In this document: positions 9,314-18,989 of the stretch, piece by piece
Numbering within the stretch: position 1 is the first letter of the stretch
Layout of the letters: every line of letters starts with the position of its first letter
Assembly: GCA_031261505.1 (NCBI GenBank)
Contig: JAISJN010000007.1
Span: 1-41,598, forward strand
Length of the DNA stretch: 41,598 nt
Reading direction: 5' to 3'
DNA from: Clostridioides sp.
GTDB lineage: Bacteria; Bacillota; Clostridia; Peptostreptococcales; Peptostreptococcaceae
Notes under the pieces: model-generated
The model's input: the letters and a program-made list of their open reading frames with translations, nothing else
Told to the model about the DNA's origin: nothing
Databases searched by the model: none
Position numbers and translations under genes: made by a program

Positions 9314-10411
9314 TTACGACAACCTTACTGGTAGGAGTAAATAAGTGTAGTCAGTATCATTTGAAGGTTTTAAGATACAAGGATTTATATTCTTTGTAAA
9401 CTCAATATCTACAAACTCGCTGTCTATATTTTTAACCCCTTCTAGCAAATACCTAGAGTTAAAAGCTATATCGAGATAATCACCTTCGAGGCTTATAGCT
9501 ACTTCTTCATACACGTTTCCGACATCTGTATTAGATGTTATAGCCATTATCTCATCTCTTATAGAAAATTTTATAAGGTTGTTCTTATCCGTTTGTGAAA
9601 GCAAGGAAGCTCTCTCTATGCTGTTTAATAAATCCCTTGTATTTAGATTTATCTTAGTGTTGTACTCCTTAGGAAGCAGATTTTTGTAGTTCATAAATTC
9701 GCCTTCAAGGAGTCTAGTTGTTATCTTTGTCTCCCCTATTATGAATACCGCGTTCTTATTATTGAACCCGAGTCTTACATTCTCCTCTCCGTCCAACAAG
9801 CTGTTTACATCCACCAAGGTCTTACCGGGAATTATGACTTTTGCATTTATTCCCTCTTGTGCGAATTTAGCAGATCTAACTGCAAGTCTATATCCATCCA
9901 CTGCTACTAAGTTTATCTTCTGGTCGCTTATTTCTAAAAGTTCTCCAGTTAGTAATGGTTTTGCAGAATCTTGAGCTATCGCAAATACAGTTTGTTTTAT
10001 CATGTTCTTTAAAAGTTCCTGAGGAAGGTCGCATAGGGTTGCGTCGTCCACCTCTGGAAGTATAGGGAAATCATTAGATGAATACCCTTTTATTTTAAAT
10101 TTAGAATTTACGCAGTATATATATATATTGTTGTCTACATCAGTTTCAAGTTCAACTAGAGAATCTGGTAGTTTTCTAATGATATCCCCAAACAATCTCG
10201 AATCTACAACTATGGAACCTTCTTGTTGCACATCTGCCTGTGTATAAGTTTCGATTCCTATTTCAGAATCAGAACTCTTTATTTTCAATTGATCATTCTT
10301 CGCAATTAATAATAACCCCTTTAACAAGTCTACAGTAGTTTTAGAACTTACTGCCCTTTGAGCTATTCCTATCTTAGCAGCTAGTGTTTTTTGGTTAATG
10401 ATTATCTTCAA
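9314..10411 (-). CDS. dnaN: DNA polymerase III beta subunit (sliding clamp)
   Basis: 365 residues, the normal length for the three-domain ring clamp that tethers replicative polymerase to DNA. The N-terminus (MKIIINQKTLAAKIGIAQRA) and C-terminus (YTYLLLPVRLS) are typical. The start codon is TTG, fixed by an AGGAGG site on the minus strand at 10426-10421. The 9-nt spacer between this site and the TTG is exactly a perfect DnaA box (TTATCCACA, plus-strand 10412-10420). dnaN lies downstream of dnaA with a 239-nt spacer holding more DnaA boxes. Confidence 0.96.
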   Translation of the reverse strand: MKIIINQKTLAAKIGIAQRAVSSKTTVDLLKGLLLIAKNDQLKIKSSDSEIGIETYTQADVQQEGSIVVDSRLFGDIIRKLPDSLVELETDVDNNIYIYCVNSKFKIKGYSSNDFPILPEVDDATLCDLPQELLKNMIKQTVFAIAQDSAKPLLTGELLEISDQKINLVAVDGYRLAVRSAKFAQEGINAKVIIPGKTLVDVNSLLDGEENVRLGFNNKNAVFIIGETKITTRLLEGEFMNYKNLLPKEYNTKINLNTRDLLNSIERASLLSQTDKNNLIKFSIRDEIMAITSNTDVGNVYEEVAISLEGDYLDIAFNSRYLLEGVKNIDSEFVDIEFTKNINPCILKPSNDTDYTYLLLPVRLS

Positions 10412-10650
10412 TGTGGATAACCTCCTTTTTCTATAAAAATAGATAAATAAAGTAATAAGTTAGTAGTAATAGTAGTAGGTGCTGTGGATTCAGTGTATAA
10501 GTACATCTATCTAACTAAACGCAAGGAAAAGAACCTGTGCATCAAATGTTGATATCATTGTTAGTTAAATGATGATAAAATGTGCATAAGTTTTGCTGTC
10601 GAAATTATACACATGTTGTCAACAGGATATCTACAATTATCTGTTGACAA
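10412..10650. other. dnaA-dnaN spacer with DnaA boxes (second origin cluster)
   Basis: Three exact matches to TTATNCACA or its complement are present: 10412-10420 (TGTGGATAA), 10581-10589 (TGTGCATAA) and 10605-10613 (TTATACACA). Weaker matches lie near 10616-10648, where TTGTCAACAG and CTGTTGACAA also form an inverted repeat. With the boxes upstream of dnaA this gives a bipartite origin, as is known in Bacillus and other Firmicutes. An ATT/AGT-rich stretch at 10455-10480 could aid bending or unwinding. Confidence 0.75.
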
Positions 10651-11973
10651 CTAACCTTTCAACTCTGCTATTATCTTATTTATTTTAAATTTAATATCTT
10701 CGTTGGCTTCGATGTCCTTTGAAACCTTGTCACATGCGTGTATTACCGTAGTGTGATCGCGTCCTCCAAACTCCTCGCCTATCTTAGGAAGAGAGAGATC
10801 TGTAAGTTCTCTAGACAGGTACATAGCTATTTGTCTTGGATAAGCTATTGCCCTTGTCCTCTTCTTAGAATTGAAGTCGTCTATCTTTATACTAAAGGCT
10901 GATGATACCTTGTCCTTTATCCTAGGTATGTTTACCTCTTCGCTCTGTGTAAGGATAATATCTTTTAATGCTTCGCTGGCTAGCTCAATGGTTATATTCA
11001 TATTGCTAAGTGATGAGTATGCAACTACCCTAGTCAAAGCTCCTTCAAGTTCTCTTATATTGGACTTGATATTCTGTGCTATATAAGACATTACCTCATC
11101 TGGAACCTCTATTCTATCTAGTTCTGCCTTCTTTCTAAGTATGGCTATCCTAGTTTCGAAATCCGGTGCCTGAATATCTGTGATAAGACCCATTTCAAAC
11201 CTAGATCTCAACCTTTCTTCTAATGTAGGTATATCCCTAGGTGGTCTATCGCTTGAGATTATGATCTGTTTACTTGACTCGTACAGCGTATTAAAAGTAT
11301 GGAAGAACTCTTCCTGAGTCGATTCCTTACCTCCTATAAACTGTATATCATCTACTAATAGGACGTCTACATTTCTGTATTTACTTCTGAATTCCTCGTT
11401 CTTATCGTCTTTTATAGAGTTGACGAGTTCGTTTGTGAATTTCTCAGAAGACAGGTACTCTACCTTAGCTTCAGTATTTCTATCTACTATATAATGTCCG
11501 ATCGCCTGCATTAGATGAGTCTTGCCAAGCCCAACCCCTCCGTATAAGAACAGTGGATTGTACGCCTTTCCTGGAGATTCAGATACCGCAACACAGGCAG
11601 CATGGGCGAATCTATTGCTGTTTCCGACTACAAACGTTTCAAATGTGTATTTCTCATTTAAGTTTGCGTGTGTACGGTTATTTGTTATTATTCCGGTCTT
11701 TTTAAAATCTTCGTCTTCGATGTCGTTGACATCTAGAATTATTTTGAAATTATAATTTTTAACTGCCTGATCTTTTAGAGAGTTTTCAAGCAGGTTGATA
11801 TATCTCGTCTCTAGCCTTTTTTTGATTTCTTCATTAGGCGCAAGGAGATACAAATCGTTCTTTATTATCTTGTACGGTTTTACGTTTTCGAATGCTGCCT
11901 TGAACTCAGTGGTGGATAAATCACCTTTTACTAGGTTCTTGGTAGTATTCCAGATAGTATTTATATCGATCAT
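10651..11973 (-). CDS. dnaA: Chromosomal replication initiator DnaA
   Basis: 440 residues, full length. DnaA binds DnaA boxes and melts oriC. Domain I (1-80) is followed by a short linker. The AAA+ domain has Walker A GGVGLGKT (145-152), Walker B LLVDDIQ (Asp208, Asp209) and the arginine-finger region. Domain IV ends with the DNA-binding signature [18 protein letters not shown] follows GGAGG by 6 nt. It is divergent from rpmH, with the main origin between them. DnaA boxes on both sides make autoregulation likely. Confidence 0.97.
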   Translation of the reverse strand: MIDINTIWNTTKNLVKGDLSTTEFKAAFENVKPYKIIKNDLYLLAPNEEIKKRLETRYINLLENSLKDQAVKNYNFKIILDVNDIEDEDFKKTGIITNNRTHANLNEKYTFETFVVGNSNRFAHAACVAVSESPGKAYNPLFLYGGVGLGKTHLMQAIGHYIVDRNTEAKVEYLSSEKFTNELVNSIKDDKNEEFRSKYRNVDVLLVDDIQFIGGKESTQEEFFHTFNTLYESSKQIIISSDRPPRDIPTLEERLRSRFEMGLITDIQAPDFETRIAILRKKAELDRIEVPDEVMSYIAQNIKSNIRELEGALTRVVAYSSLSNMNITIELASEALKDIILTQSEEVNIPRIKDKVSSAFSIKIDDFNSKKRTRAIAYPRQIAMYLSRELTDLSLPKIGEEFGGRDHTTVIHACDKVSKDIEANEDIKFKINKIIAELKG

Positions 11974-11989
11974 AGGAACCTCCGAGTAG

Positions 11990-12430
11990 AATTTGTAATA
12001 TTATTTATATAAATGAGGAACTACCTCTAATCTAAAGTTAGTTAATAATCCTGATTATTTCCACAGGTTATTAACAGTTGTAGTACATTTAGAAGTACGT
12101 TTATAGCAATTCAAAATATATATGGATATCTTTCTTGATAAAATTGACTTTTTGTGACAAGATAACTATATATAAACAAGCTGTAGATAAAATTATCAAC
12201 TCTATAAATGCTGAAATTTAATAAATTTATAGACATTTTCAAAAGTTATCAACAAAACTATCCACAGATTGTGCATAACTTAATAACTGCTTAAAAGTTA
12301 TCAACAGGTATATTAATAATATCAAAATAAATGACAAACTTCAAGAAGTTATCCAGATTATTCACAGCCTGTTGATAAAGTTATACAAATTTTGCCCAGA
12401 TCTGCTCATTTTCTTGTGGATAATACAAAA
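11990..12430. other. Replication origin oriC (main DnaA-box cluster)
   Basis: This gene-free, AT-rich stretch between dnaA and rpmH holds many DnaA boxes: TTATCAACA 12246-12254, CTATCCACA 12258-12266, TGTGCATAA 12270-12278, TTATCAACA 12298-12306, TTATCCAGA 12349-12357, TTATTCACA 12358-12366, TGTTGATAA 12370-12378 and TGTGGATAA 12415-12423. A weaker site lies near 12058. A very AT-rich stretch without boxes (about 12110-12240) is the likely unwinding region. Gene direction flips here, as expected at a bidirectional origin. Confidence 0.92.
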
Positions 12431-12486
12431 AAATATTTGCATATAATATCGTATATAGTCGTATGTAAACTGATTCAAAAAATGCG

Positions 12487-12515
12487 TTGACAATATAACG
12501 AAAAGTATTTATAAT
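12487..12515 (+). promoter_or_regulatory. rpmH promoter
   Basis: TTGACA (12487-12492), a 17-bp spacer and TATAAT (12510-12515) form a perfect sigma-A consensus promoter. It lies about 80 nt before rpmH and should drive rpmH-rnpA and probably the genes beyond. Confidence 0.9.
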
Positions 12516-12597
12516 TGTATGTGTTATATTTACAATTGGCGTAGAGTGATTTATTTCAATATACGGGAAGACAGAAATAGAAAGGCGGTGCAATAAA

Positions 12598-12732
12598 ATG
12601 AAAAGAACTTATCAACCAAAAAAGAGACAGAGAAGTAAGGAACATGGTTTCAGAAAAAGAATGAGATCAGCTAACGGAAGAAACGTGCTTAGAAGAAGAA
12701 GAGCTAAAGGAAGAAATAGACTAACTCATTAG
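12598..12732 (+). CDS. rpmH: 50S ribosomal protein L34
   Basis: This short gene encodes 44 residues, the standard L34 length. It begins [12 protein letters not shown] and has the family core HGFRKRM and [14 protein letters not shown]; it is extremely basic. ATG follows GGCGGTG by 7 nt. L34 is the smallest Gram-positive 50S protein. rpmH followed directly by rnpA is one of the most conserved bacterial gene pairs and marks the rightward side of oriC. Confidence 0.97.
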   Translation: MKRTYQPKKRQRSKEHGFRKRMRSANGRNVLRRRRAKGRNRLTH

Positions 12733-12795
12733 TTAAGAGAGGGGCCGCTGTCAAAGTGGCCTTTTTGTATAACTAGAGAAAGTTGGAGGTAAGTT

Positions 12796-13149
12796 ATGTA
12801 CTTTAAGGAGACATTAGGCTTGAAGAAGGATGCTGATTTTAGGAAGGTGTACAGGCACGGGAAGTCGTTTGCAACTAAACATCTCGTGATATACGTATTA
12901 AAGAATAAATCAGATAGAAGTAGACTTGGGATTTCCGTTTCCAAGAAGGTAGGCAAGGCAGTTACAAGAAACAGGGTAAGACGTTTAATAAAAGAAGTTT
13001 ACAGATTAAATATAGATGAGAAAATTAAGCCAGGATATGATATAGTATTTATAGCTAGAAATTCTAGCAAGGATGCGGGCTTTAACGATATACAAAAATC
13101 GATGGGTTATCTGACTAGGAAGTCTGCGGTAGTTGAGCGTAGGGGGTAA
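12796..13149 (+). CDS. rnpA: Ribonuclease P protein component
   Basis: 117 residues, full length. It is the basic protein subunit that helps the RNase P RNA bind pre-tRNA and trim its 5' end. The diagnostic RNR motif is at 58-60 within [18 protein letters not shown] follows TGGAGG by 7 nt. It lies 63 nt downstream of rpmH with no intervening promoter, and its stop is 4 nt before the preferred yidD start. The RNA subunit gene rnpB is not in the window. Confidence 0.95.
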   Translation: MYFKETLGLKKDADFRKVYRHGKSFATKHLVIYVLKNKSDRSRLGISVSKKVGKAVTRNRVRRLIKEVYRLNIDEKIKPGYDIVFIARNSSKDAGFNDIQKSMGYLTRKSAVVERRG

Positions 13150-13153
13150 AACT

Positions 13154-13393
13154 TTGAAGAAATTGAAGGATTTCAATATGATGTTGGCGAAAGGCTTAAT
13201 ATTGGTTGTAAAAATATATCAAAAATATATTTCACCTCTAAAGGGACCGACTTGCAGATTCTATCCGACGTGTTCACAGTATGCCATAGAGGCGCTTCGT
13301 AAATATGGATTGATAAAGGGTACATTTTTGGCTACGAAGAGGGTACTTAAATGCCATCCGTTTCATCCAGGTGGATACGATCCATTGAAATAA
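13154..13393 (+). CDS. yidD: Membrane protein insertion efficiency factor YidD
   Basis: About 79 residues. The family motif [14 protein letters not shown] and the C-terminal [11 protein letters not shown] are both present. YidD is a small membrane-associated protein thought to assist YidC. I prefer the TTG at 13154 as start, because GGGGG (13142-13146) lies 7 nt upstream. A TTG at 13133 would overlap rnpA and lacks a ribosome site. It lies between rnpA and yidC, its usual place. Confidence 0.9.
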   Translation: MKKLKDFNMMLAKGLILVVKIYQKYISPLKGPTCRFYPTCSQYAIEALRKYGLIKGTFLATKRVLKCHPFHPGGYDPLK

Positions 13394-13426
13394 AACTTAA
13401 GAAATTATTATTTAGGAGGTCTAAAT

Positions 13427-14134
13427 TTGAGTATAATAGCAAATTTTTTAGGGGCGGTATTGAAATTTATATTCGACATCGTCCATCATTACGGGTTTTC
13501 AATAGTTATATTCACAGTGATTATAAAATTGATATTGTTGCCTTTAACAGTAAAACAGACTAAATCTACGCAGGCAATGCAGGATATACAACCTAAAATC
13601 AAGGAAATTCAGGGCAAGTACAAGAAAGACCCACAGAAACAAAATGAAGAAATAACAAAGTTATATCAGGAGTCAAAGATCAACCCGATGGCAGGTTGTC
13701 TACCCCTATTGATACAGATGCCGATATTATTTGGTCTTTTCTGGGTTCTTAGGGATCCTGTTAAGTACCACGTTTTCGCTACGGCATTAGATTTTACAAA
13801 TGCAGATACAGGATTTTTATGGATAAAATCGTTGACTAAGCCAGACTACATAATGGCTATTTTATCCGGTGCGAGTGCATTTTTAATGCAGAAAATGACG
13901 ACTCCGTCCGAACAGATGGAGGGAAGTATGAAGACAATGCTTATTGTCATGACTGGTATGTCGTTCTATTGGGGATTTGTTTTCCCAGCAGGTCTTACAA
14001 TTTACTGGACAGCAAGTAACATCTTCCAATGTGCTCAATATCTTTTGATAGTCGGACCAATGAAGAAGAAGCTTGCTAATTCTAAGGAGGTTATTATAGA
14101 TGCCAAAAAACCTGGAAATAAGGGCAAGAAGTAG
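13427..14134 (+). CDS. yidC: Membrane protein insertase YidC (SpoIIIJ/OxaA type)
   Basis: 235 residues, a polytopic insertase that folds membrane proteins alone or with Sec. The conserved hydrophilic-groove region is visible (IKLILLPLTVKQTKSTQAMQ), followed by a cytoplasmic helical hairpin (IKEIQGKYKKDPQ) and the GCLPLLIQMPILFGLF segment. About five membrane helices are present, with a basic C-terminal tail. There is no cleavable lipoprotein signal, unlike many Bacillus homologues. TTG is the start, 7 nt after AGGAGG. It overlaps jag by 35 nt. Confidence 0.93.
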   Translation: MSIIANFLGAVLKFIFDIVHHYGFSIVIFTVIIKLILLPLTVKQTKSTQAMQDIQPKIKEIQGKYKKDPQKQNEEITKLYQESKINPMAGCLPLLIQMPILFGLFWVLRDPVKYHVFATALDFTNADTGFLWIKSLTKPDYIMAILSGASAFLMQKMTTPSEQMEGSMKTMLIVMTGMSFYWGFVFPAGLTIYWTASNIFQCAQYLLIVGPMKKKLANSKEVIIDAKKPGNKGKK

Positions 14135-14723
14135 AGAACTTGCAATAACTAAGGTTTTATCGCAACACAATGCAAAAGAAGATGACTTAGAAATAGAAGT
14201 ACTAGAAAATCCTAGCAAGGGATTTTTGGGGATAATAGGTGTAAAAGACGGAGTTTACAAGATTACGTTTAAGGAAAACGAACTGGATATATCTAAAGGA
14301 TTTATTGAAACTATAATAAAAAATGCAGCTCTTGAAGCTGAGGTAAATGCAGTACATGAAAACAATCTGATAAGGATAGACATTTCAGGTAAAGATGCGC
14401 ATAGACTTATAGGCAGAAGGGGAGAAACCTTAGATTCAGTTCAATTATTAACTGGACTAGCACTCAATAAAATCAATAAGGATTCAAAGACTAGAGTTTC
14501 CATAGATATCGGTAACTATAGGAAAAAAAGAAGGGAATCTCTTGTAAGATATGCCAATAAAATGGCTAGAGAGGTTGCAAAGACTAAGAAAACAAAAAAA
14601 TTAGACTATATGAATCCATATGAAAGAAGAATAATACACTCAGCCCTACAGAATGATAAGTACGTTATAACTTATAGTGAGGGTACAGATCCTCATAGAA
14701 GATTAGTTATAGAGTGTAAATAA
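14100..14723 (+). CDS. jag: RNA-binding protein Jag/KhpB
   Basis: 207 residues. A Jag-N domain (about 1-55) is followed by a KH domain with the RNA-contacting LIGRRGE loop (about 100-106) and an R3H domain at the C-terminus (GTDPHRRLVIECK). KhpB partners KhpA in binding RNAs and affects cell division and elongation in Firmicutes. The ATG at 14100 follows AAGGAGG by 10 nt inside the 3' end of yidC, so the 35-nt overlap looks real and couples the two genes. Confidence 0.92.
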   Translation: MPKNLEIRARSRELAITKVLSQHNAKEDDLEIEVLENPSKGFLGIIGVKDGVYKITFKENELDISKGFIETIIKNAALEAEVNAVHENNLIRIDISGKDAHRLIGRRGETLDSVQLLTGLALNKINKDSKTRVSIDIGNYRKKRRESLVRYANKMAREVAKTKKTKKLDYMNPYERRIIHSALQNDKYVITYSEGTDPHRRLVIECK

Positions 14724-14734
14724 TAAATATGTAA

Positions 14735-14779
14735 GGGGTGTCTCAAAAATAGGAAAAACCTATTTGGGGCATCCCAATT
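14735..14779 (+). terminator. Hairpin between jag and mnmE
   Basis: A stem pairs GGGTGTCTCAAAAATAGG with CCTATTTGGGGCATCCC around an A-rich loop, using a few G-U pairs. The 3' side has AATTTCGCTTT rather than a clean U-run, so it may be a partial terminator or an RNA-stability hairpin. mnmE starts 33 nt later. Confidence 0.5.
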
Positions 14780-14811
14780 TCGCTTTAAGGAAGTCGAAAG
14801 AGGTGAGAAGT

Positions 14812-16191
14812 TTGTATATAGACGATACGATAGTCGCTATTGCCACAGCTCCAGGTGAGGGTGGAATAGGGATAATTAGAATAAGTGGTGAGAAATCACT
14901 GAGGGTTACAGAAGAAATATTTAGGTCTTTTTCTGGAAAGAAGATTTCAGATTATAATAATAGGACCTTGGTGTACGGAAATATTGTAAATGGAGATCAG
15001 ACGATAGACGAGGTGTTGGTAGCCTATATGAAGGGGCCGCATTCGTACACAGCTGAGGACGTAGTTGAAATAAACTGTCACGGTGGATTTATCTCAGTAA
15101 AGAAAATACTAGAGTTGGTTTTATCAAAGGATGTTAGGCTTGCAGAAGCTGGAGAATTTACAAAGAGGGCGTTTCTAAACGGAAGAATTGACCTGTCTCA
15201 AGCTGAGGCTGTAATAGATGTAATAAACGCAAAGACGAGTAAATCACATGAATTGGCTCAGGAGCAACTAGAGGGAGCTCTATCTAAAAAGATTAGGGAA
15301 TTAAGGGAAGATGTAACAGAATTACTTGCTCATATAGAGGTTTCTATAGATTATCCAGAGGAGGATATAGAATTTATAACTTATAAAACATTGAGAGAAA
15401 AGAGTGAAAAACTCGAAAAGGAAATAAAGAAGTTATACGATTCATCAGAGAGTGGAAAAATATTTAGAGATGGGCTCAAGACTGTAATAGTTGGAAAGCC
15501 AAATGTCGGAAAATCTTCTCTTTTAAATGTAATACTAGGAGAAAAAAGGGCTATAGTGACTGATATTCCAGGAACTACTAGAGATGTAATAGAGGAATTT
15601 GTAAATATAAGGGGCATACCTATAAAGATAGTTGATACTGCTGGAATCAGGGATACTGAAGACGTAGTAGAAAAAATAGGTGTAGAGAAATCTAGGAAAT
15701 CACTGAAAAATGCAGACCTCGTTATAATGGTGCTCGATTCATCGGAAGAGATGACAGACGAGGATAGAGATATACTAGAAGCAATAGACTCGTCAAAGGC
15801 GATAGTGCTTTTAAACAAAAGCGACCTAGGGGTGCGTATAGATACACAAAAAATACTCGAGTATGTAGAAAAAGATAGTATAATAGAGATATCTGCACTT
15901 AAGCAAGATGGAATAGAAAAATTTGAAGACAAAATCGAAAAACTAGTCTACAGAGGAGAGGTAAAGAATTCTTCTGAGGTAGTAATAAGCAACAGCAGAC
16001 ATAGGGATGCACTTTCTAAGGCACATAAATCAATAACAGATGCCTTGAATGCGATATATCAAAATATGCCACTTGATTTTATAGAGGTGGATTTGAAGAA
16101 TATCTGGGATTACCTTGGATATATAAACGGAGATACGGTTACTGAGGACTTGTTAGATACTATATTTAGCAACTTCTGTATAGGAAAGTAG
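14812..16191 (+). CDS. mnmE: tRNA modification GTPase MnmE (TrmE)
   Basis: 459 residues from the preferred start. MnmE and MnmG add the aminomethyl-type group at wobble U34 of certain tRNAs. An N-terminal tetrahydrofolate-binding domain is followed by a helical domain into which the G domain is inserted: GKPNVGKSS (about 228-236), TTRDV, DTAGIRDTED and NKSD. The C-terminal FCIGK carries the catalytic cysteine. I start at the TTG at 14812, 6 nt after AGAGGTG; a longer frame from 14764 would run through the upstream hairpin and lacks a ribosome site. Confidence 0.95.
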   Translation: MYIDDTIVAIATAPGEGGIGIIRISGEKSLRVTEEIFRSFSGKKISDYNNRTLVYGNIVNGDQTIDEVLVAYMKGPHSYTAEDVVEINCHGGFISVKKILELVLSKDVRLAEAGEFTKRAFLNGRIDLSQAEAVIDVINAKTSKSHELAQEQLEGALSKKIRELREDVTELLAHIEVSIDYPEEDIEFITYKTLREKSEKLEKEIKKLYDSSESGKIFRDGLKTVIVGKPNVGKSSLLNVILGEKRAIVTDIPGTTRDVIEEFVNIRGIPIKIVDTAGIRDTEDVVEKIGVEKSRKSLKNADLVIMVLDSSEEMTDEDRDILEAIDSSKAIVLLNKSDLGVRIDTQKILEYVEKDSIIEISALKQDGIEKFEDKIEKLVYRGEVKNSSEVVISNSRHRDALSKAHKSITDALNAIYQNMPLDFIEVDLKNIWDYLGYINGDTVTEDLLDTIFSNFCIGK

Positions 16192-16233
16192 GGTATTTAG
16201 ATTAAATAGATTCGATTTGTGGAGAGGAGAACC

Positions 16234-18132
16234 ATGGAAAAGTTCAAAGCAGGAGAATACGACATTATAGTAGTTGGAGCAGGACATGCAGGCTGTGAGG
16301 CAGCATTAGCTTCGGCGAGGATGGGACATAAGACGTTGATGGTGACCTTGTCACTTGATTCGATAGCAATGCTGGCTTGTAATCCATCTATAGGTGGTAC
16401 TGGTAAAGGTCAGTTGGTAAAGGAAATAGATGCTCTAGGTGGAGAGATGGGAATAAACGCTGATAAGACCTTGATTCAGAGCAGGCTCTTAAATACGGCA
16501 AAGGGACCAGCTGTACATTCACTTAGGACTCAGTCAGATAAATTTAGATACCATGAGCAGATGAAAAAAACTTTGGAACAGGAACCAAACTTAGATATAG
16601 TAATGGACGAGGTCGTTGGAATAATTACAGAAGGTAAGAAAGCTATAGGTGTCACAACTAAATTGGGCTGCGATTATTTTGCCCAGGCAGTGATACTGGC
16701 TACGGGAGTATACCTAAACTCAAAGATACACATAGGTGAGGTAGCCTTCAACGAGGGTCCAAATGGATTGGGATATGCGAAGAGCCTAACTCAAAATCTA
16801 GAAGATCTAGGACTTGAGATGAGAAGGTTTAAAACAGGTACACCTGCTAGAGTTCACAGGGACAGTATAGATTTTTCAGTGATGGAAGTGCAAGAAGGGG
16901 ATGAGAAAATCACGCCATTTTCTTTTATGAACGACAAGGTAGAGGTAGAGCAACAAGTTTGCTACCTTACTAGGACTACACTTAATACAAAGGAAGTAAT
17001 AACTAAGAATTTAAGTAGATCTCCTATGTACAGCGGTAAAATAGATAGTACTGGAGCTAGATACTGTCCGTCTATTGAAGACAAGATAGTTAGGTTTAAC
17101 GACAAGGAATCTCATCAATTATTCATAGAGCCAGAAGGTCTGGACACAAAAGAAATGTATATTCAAGGGGTATCGACAAGTATGCCTTACGAAGTTCAAA
17201 TAGATATGTATAAGAGTATAAAGGGTCTTGAAAACTGTAAGATAATGAGACCTGCATACGCAATAGAGTACGACTGTGTAGATCCTCTTCAGTTAAAGAT
17301 AAACCTAGAGTTGAAATGTGTAGATAATTTATTCAGCGCTGGTCAGTTCAATGGAACCTCTGGATACGAGGAGGCAGCTTCACAGGGACTTATCGCCGGA
17401 ATAAACGCGGTCAGAAAAATCGAAGGCAGTGAGCCTTTTATCTTAGATAGATCAGAGGCTTATATCGGAGTATTGATTGACGATTTGGTGACTAAGGGCA
17501 CAAACGAACCTTATAGAATAATGACGTCTAGGGCCGAGTACAGATTGTACTTGAGGCAGGATAATGCAGATATGAGACTTACTCAAAAAGGATATGAAAT
17601 AGGTCTTGCAAAAGAAGATAGATACCAGAGGTTCTTAGCTAAGAAACAACAGGTAGAAGACGAATTTAAAAGACTTAAGAGCGAGAGGGTAACTCCAAAC
17701 GAGATAAACCCGTTGCTAGAGGAAAAGGGAGTATCTACTATAAAGGTTGGTCTATCCCTGTATGAAATCTTAAAAAGACCGGAAATAAACTACTCTATAC
17801 TAGAGCAGATAGGAAAGGGCGGAGACGCCGAAACACCAAATGAAGTTAAGAGCCAATGCGAGGTAATGACTAAGTATGAGGGCTATATAGACAAACAATT
17901 GAAACAGATAGACCAGTTCAAAAAACTAGAAACTAAGAAGCTAGATGAAAATATGGACTACGAAAAAATAGACGGATTAAAGATTGAGGCTAGACAGAAA
18001 TTAAATAAAGTAAAGCCTATATCTATAGGGCAGGCTTCTCGTATATCTGGTGTGTCTCCTGCCGACATATCCGTGTTATTAATATATTTAGAACAGATGA
18101 AAAGGTCTAGAGGTGTTAAAGATGAACAATAG
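16234..18132 (+). CDS. mnmG: tRNA modification enzyme MnmG (GidA)
   Basis: 632 residues. This FAD-dependent partner of MnmE has the dinucleotide-binding [10 protein letters not shown] near the N-terminus, [20 protein letters not shown], and the second glycine-rich region near [16 protein letters not shown] at 16234 follows GGAGAGGAG; a GTG 15 nt upstream is in frame but lies at the ribosome site. It lies 42 nt after mnmE. Its 3' end overlaps rsmG by 11 nt, so mnmE, mnmG and rsmG are one operon. Confidence 0.95.
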   Translation: MEKFKAGEYDIIVVGAGHAGCEAALASARMGHKTLMVTLSLDSIAMLACNPSIGGTGKGQLVKEIDALGGEMGINADKTLIQSRLLNTAKGPAVHSLRTQSDKFRYHEQMKKTLEQEPNLDIVMDEVVGIITEGKKAIGVTTKLGCDYFAQAVILATGVYLNSKIHIGEVAFNEGPNGLGYAKSLTQNLEDLGLEMRRFKTGTPARVHRDSIDFSVMEVQEGDEKITPFSFMNDKVEVEQQVCYLTRTTLNTKEVITKNLSRSPMYSGKIDSTGARYCPSIEDKIVRFNDKESHQLFIEPEGLDTKEMYIQGVSTSMPYEVQIDMYKSIKGLENCKIMRPAYAIEYDCVDPLQLKINLELKCVDNLFSAGQFNGTSGYEEAASQGLIAGINAVRKIEGSEPFILDRSEAYIGVLIDDLVTKGTNEPYRIMTSRAEYRLYLRQDNADMRLTQKGYEIGLAKEDRYQRFLAKKQQVEDEFKRLKSERVTPNEINPLLEEKGVSTIKVGLSLYEILKRPEINYSILEQIGKGGDAETPNEVKSQCEVMTKYEGYIDKQLKQIDQFKKLETKKLDENMDYEKIDGLKIEARQKLNKVKPISIGQASRISGVSPADISVLLIYLEQMKRSRGVKDEQ

Positions 18133-18841
18133 AGAATTGCTAAGATCGGGAATAGACAGTTTTGGAATAGATTCAGATGAATTAATGGTAGATAGACTTA
18201 AAAGATACCATAAGACCTTGGTCGAGTGGAACGAGAAGATGAATTTAACAGGGATAGTAGAAGAGAGAGAGGTGTTTATAAAACATTTCTTAGATTCTAT
18301 CTCAGCTGTAAAGGGCGGATATATACAGGACGGAATGTCTCTAATAGACGTTGGGACAGGAGCTGGATTTCCAGGTATACCTTTAAAGGTATGTCTGGAA
18401 AATATAGAGCTCACGTTGCTGGATTCGCTAAATAAGAGGATAAATTTCCTAAAAACAGTCGGAGAAGAACTCGAATTGGATAAGATAGAGTACATCCACG
18501 GAAGGGCAGAAGATTTCGCAAAGGAAGAGAGATACAGAGAAAAATTCGATATAGCAACAGCTAGGGCTGTGGCAGGTCTTCCGGTACTACTGGAACTATG
18601 TGTGCCTTATATAAAGGTCGGAGGATATTTTGTATGCCTAAAGGGGCCTAGTGCAGATATGGAGCTAGAGGAGTCAAAGACTGCAATGAGGGTGCTTGGA
18701 GTTGAATTCACAGAGAAAATAGATATTGAGCTGCCAGAGCTCGGACTTAGTCATAATATCCTGGTATTTGAAAAAAAGAGTAGGACTCCTGGGAAATATC
18801 CGAGAAAGGCTGGAAAACCGACAAAAAATCCTATAAAATAG
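18122..18841 (+). CDS. rsmG: 16S rRNA m7G527 methyltransferase RsmG (GidB)
   Basis: 239 residues. A Rossmann-fold methyltransferase acting on G527 in the 530 loop of 16S rRNA; loss gives low-level streptomycin resistance in several bacteria. The SAM-binding motif [13 protein letters not shown] is clear, as is TARAV further on. ATG at 18122 follows AGGTG by 6 nt inside mnmG. A GTG at 18113 is in frame but lies within that site. The basic C-terminal tail ([16 protein letters not shown]) is also typical. Confidence 0.94.
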   Translation: MNNRELLRSGIDSFGIDSDELMVDRLKRYHKTLVEWNEKMNLTGIVEEREVFIKHFLDSISAVKGGYIQDGMSLIDVGTGAGFPGIPLKVCLENIELTLLDSLNKRINFLKTVGEELELDKIEYIHGRAEDFAKEERYREKFDIATARAVAGLPVLLELCVPYIKVGGYFVCLKGPSADMELEESKTAMRVLGVEFTEKIDIELPELGLSHNILVFEKKSRTPGKYPRKAGKPTKNPIK

Positions 18842-18871
18842 GAAATAATAGATGTATGATGCAAAAATATA

Positions 18872-18946
18872 GGGAAATTACTCGTTAATTTCCCAGGCAA
18901 TATTGAGTATAAAAGAGGTTTTAGCCAAGTTAATGGAGAAATTAAC
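18872..18946 (+). promoter_or_regulatory. Two hairpins upstream of noc
   Basis: GGGAAATTA (18872-18880) pairs perfectly with TAATTTCCC (18886-18894) around a 5-nt loop. A second stem pairs GTTAAT (18929-18934) with ATTAAC (18941-18946). The first has no U-run and is a poor terminator. Its arms equal the two halves of the Bacillus Noc-binding palindrome in reversed order. A regulatory role is speculative. Confidence 0.4.
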
Positions 18947-18989
18947 ACAGTATTAAGAAGTATATTTATGCTAAAAAGAGAGGTATGTT

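Noticed and set aside
12381-12593. 70-codon open frame on the minus strand inside the origin
   Set aside because: It overlaps DnaA boxes and the consensus rpmH promoter, and shows no family features.
13351-13563. 70-codon frame overlapping yidD and yidC
   Set aside because: It is an out-of-frame shadow of two well-supported genes.
12796-18841. tRNA genes in the spacers of the rightward cluster
   Set aside because: No cloverleaf or TTCRANY box was recognised in these short gaps.
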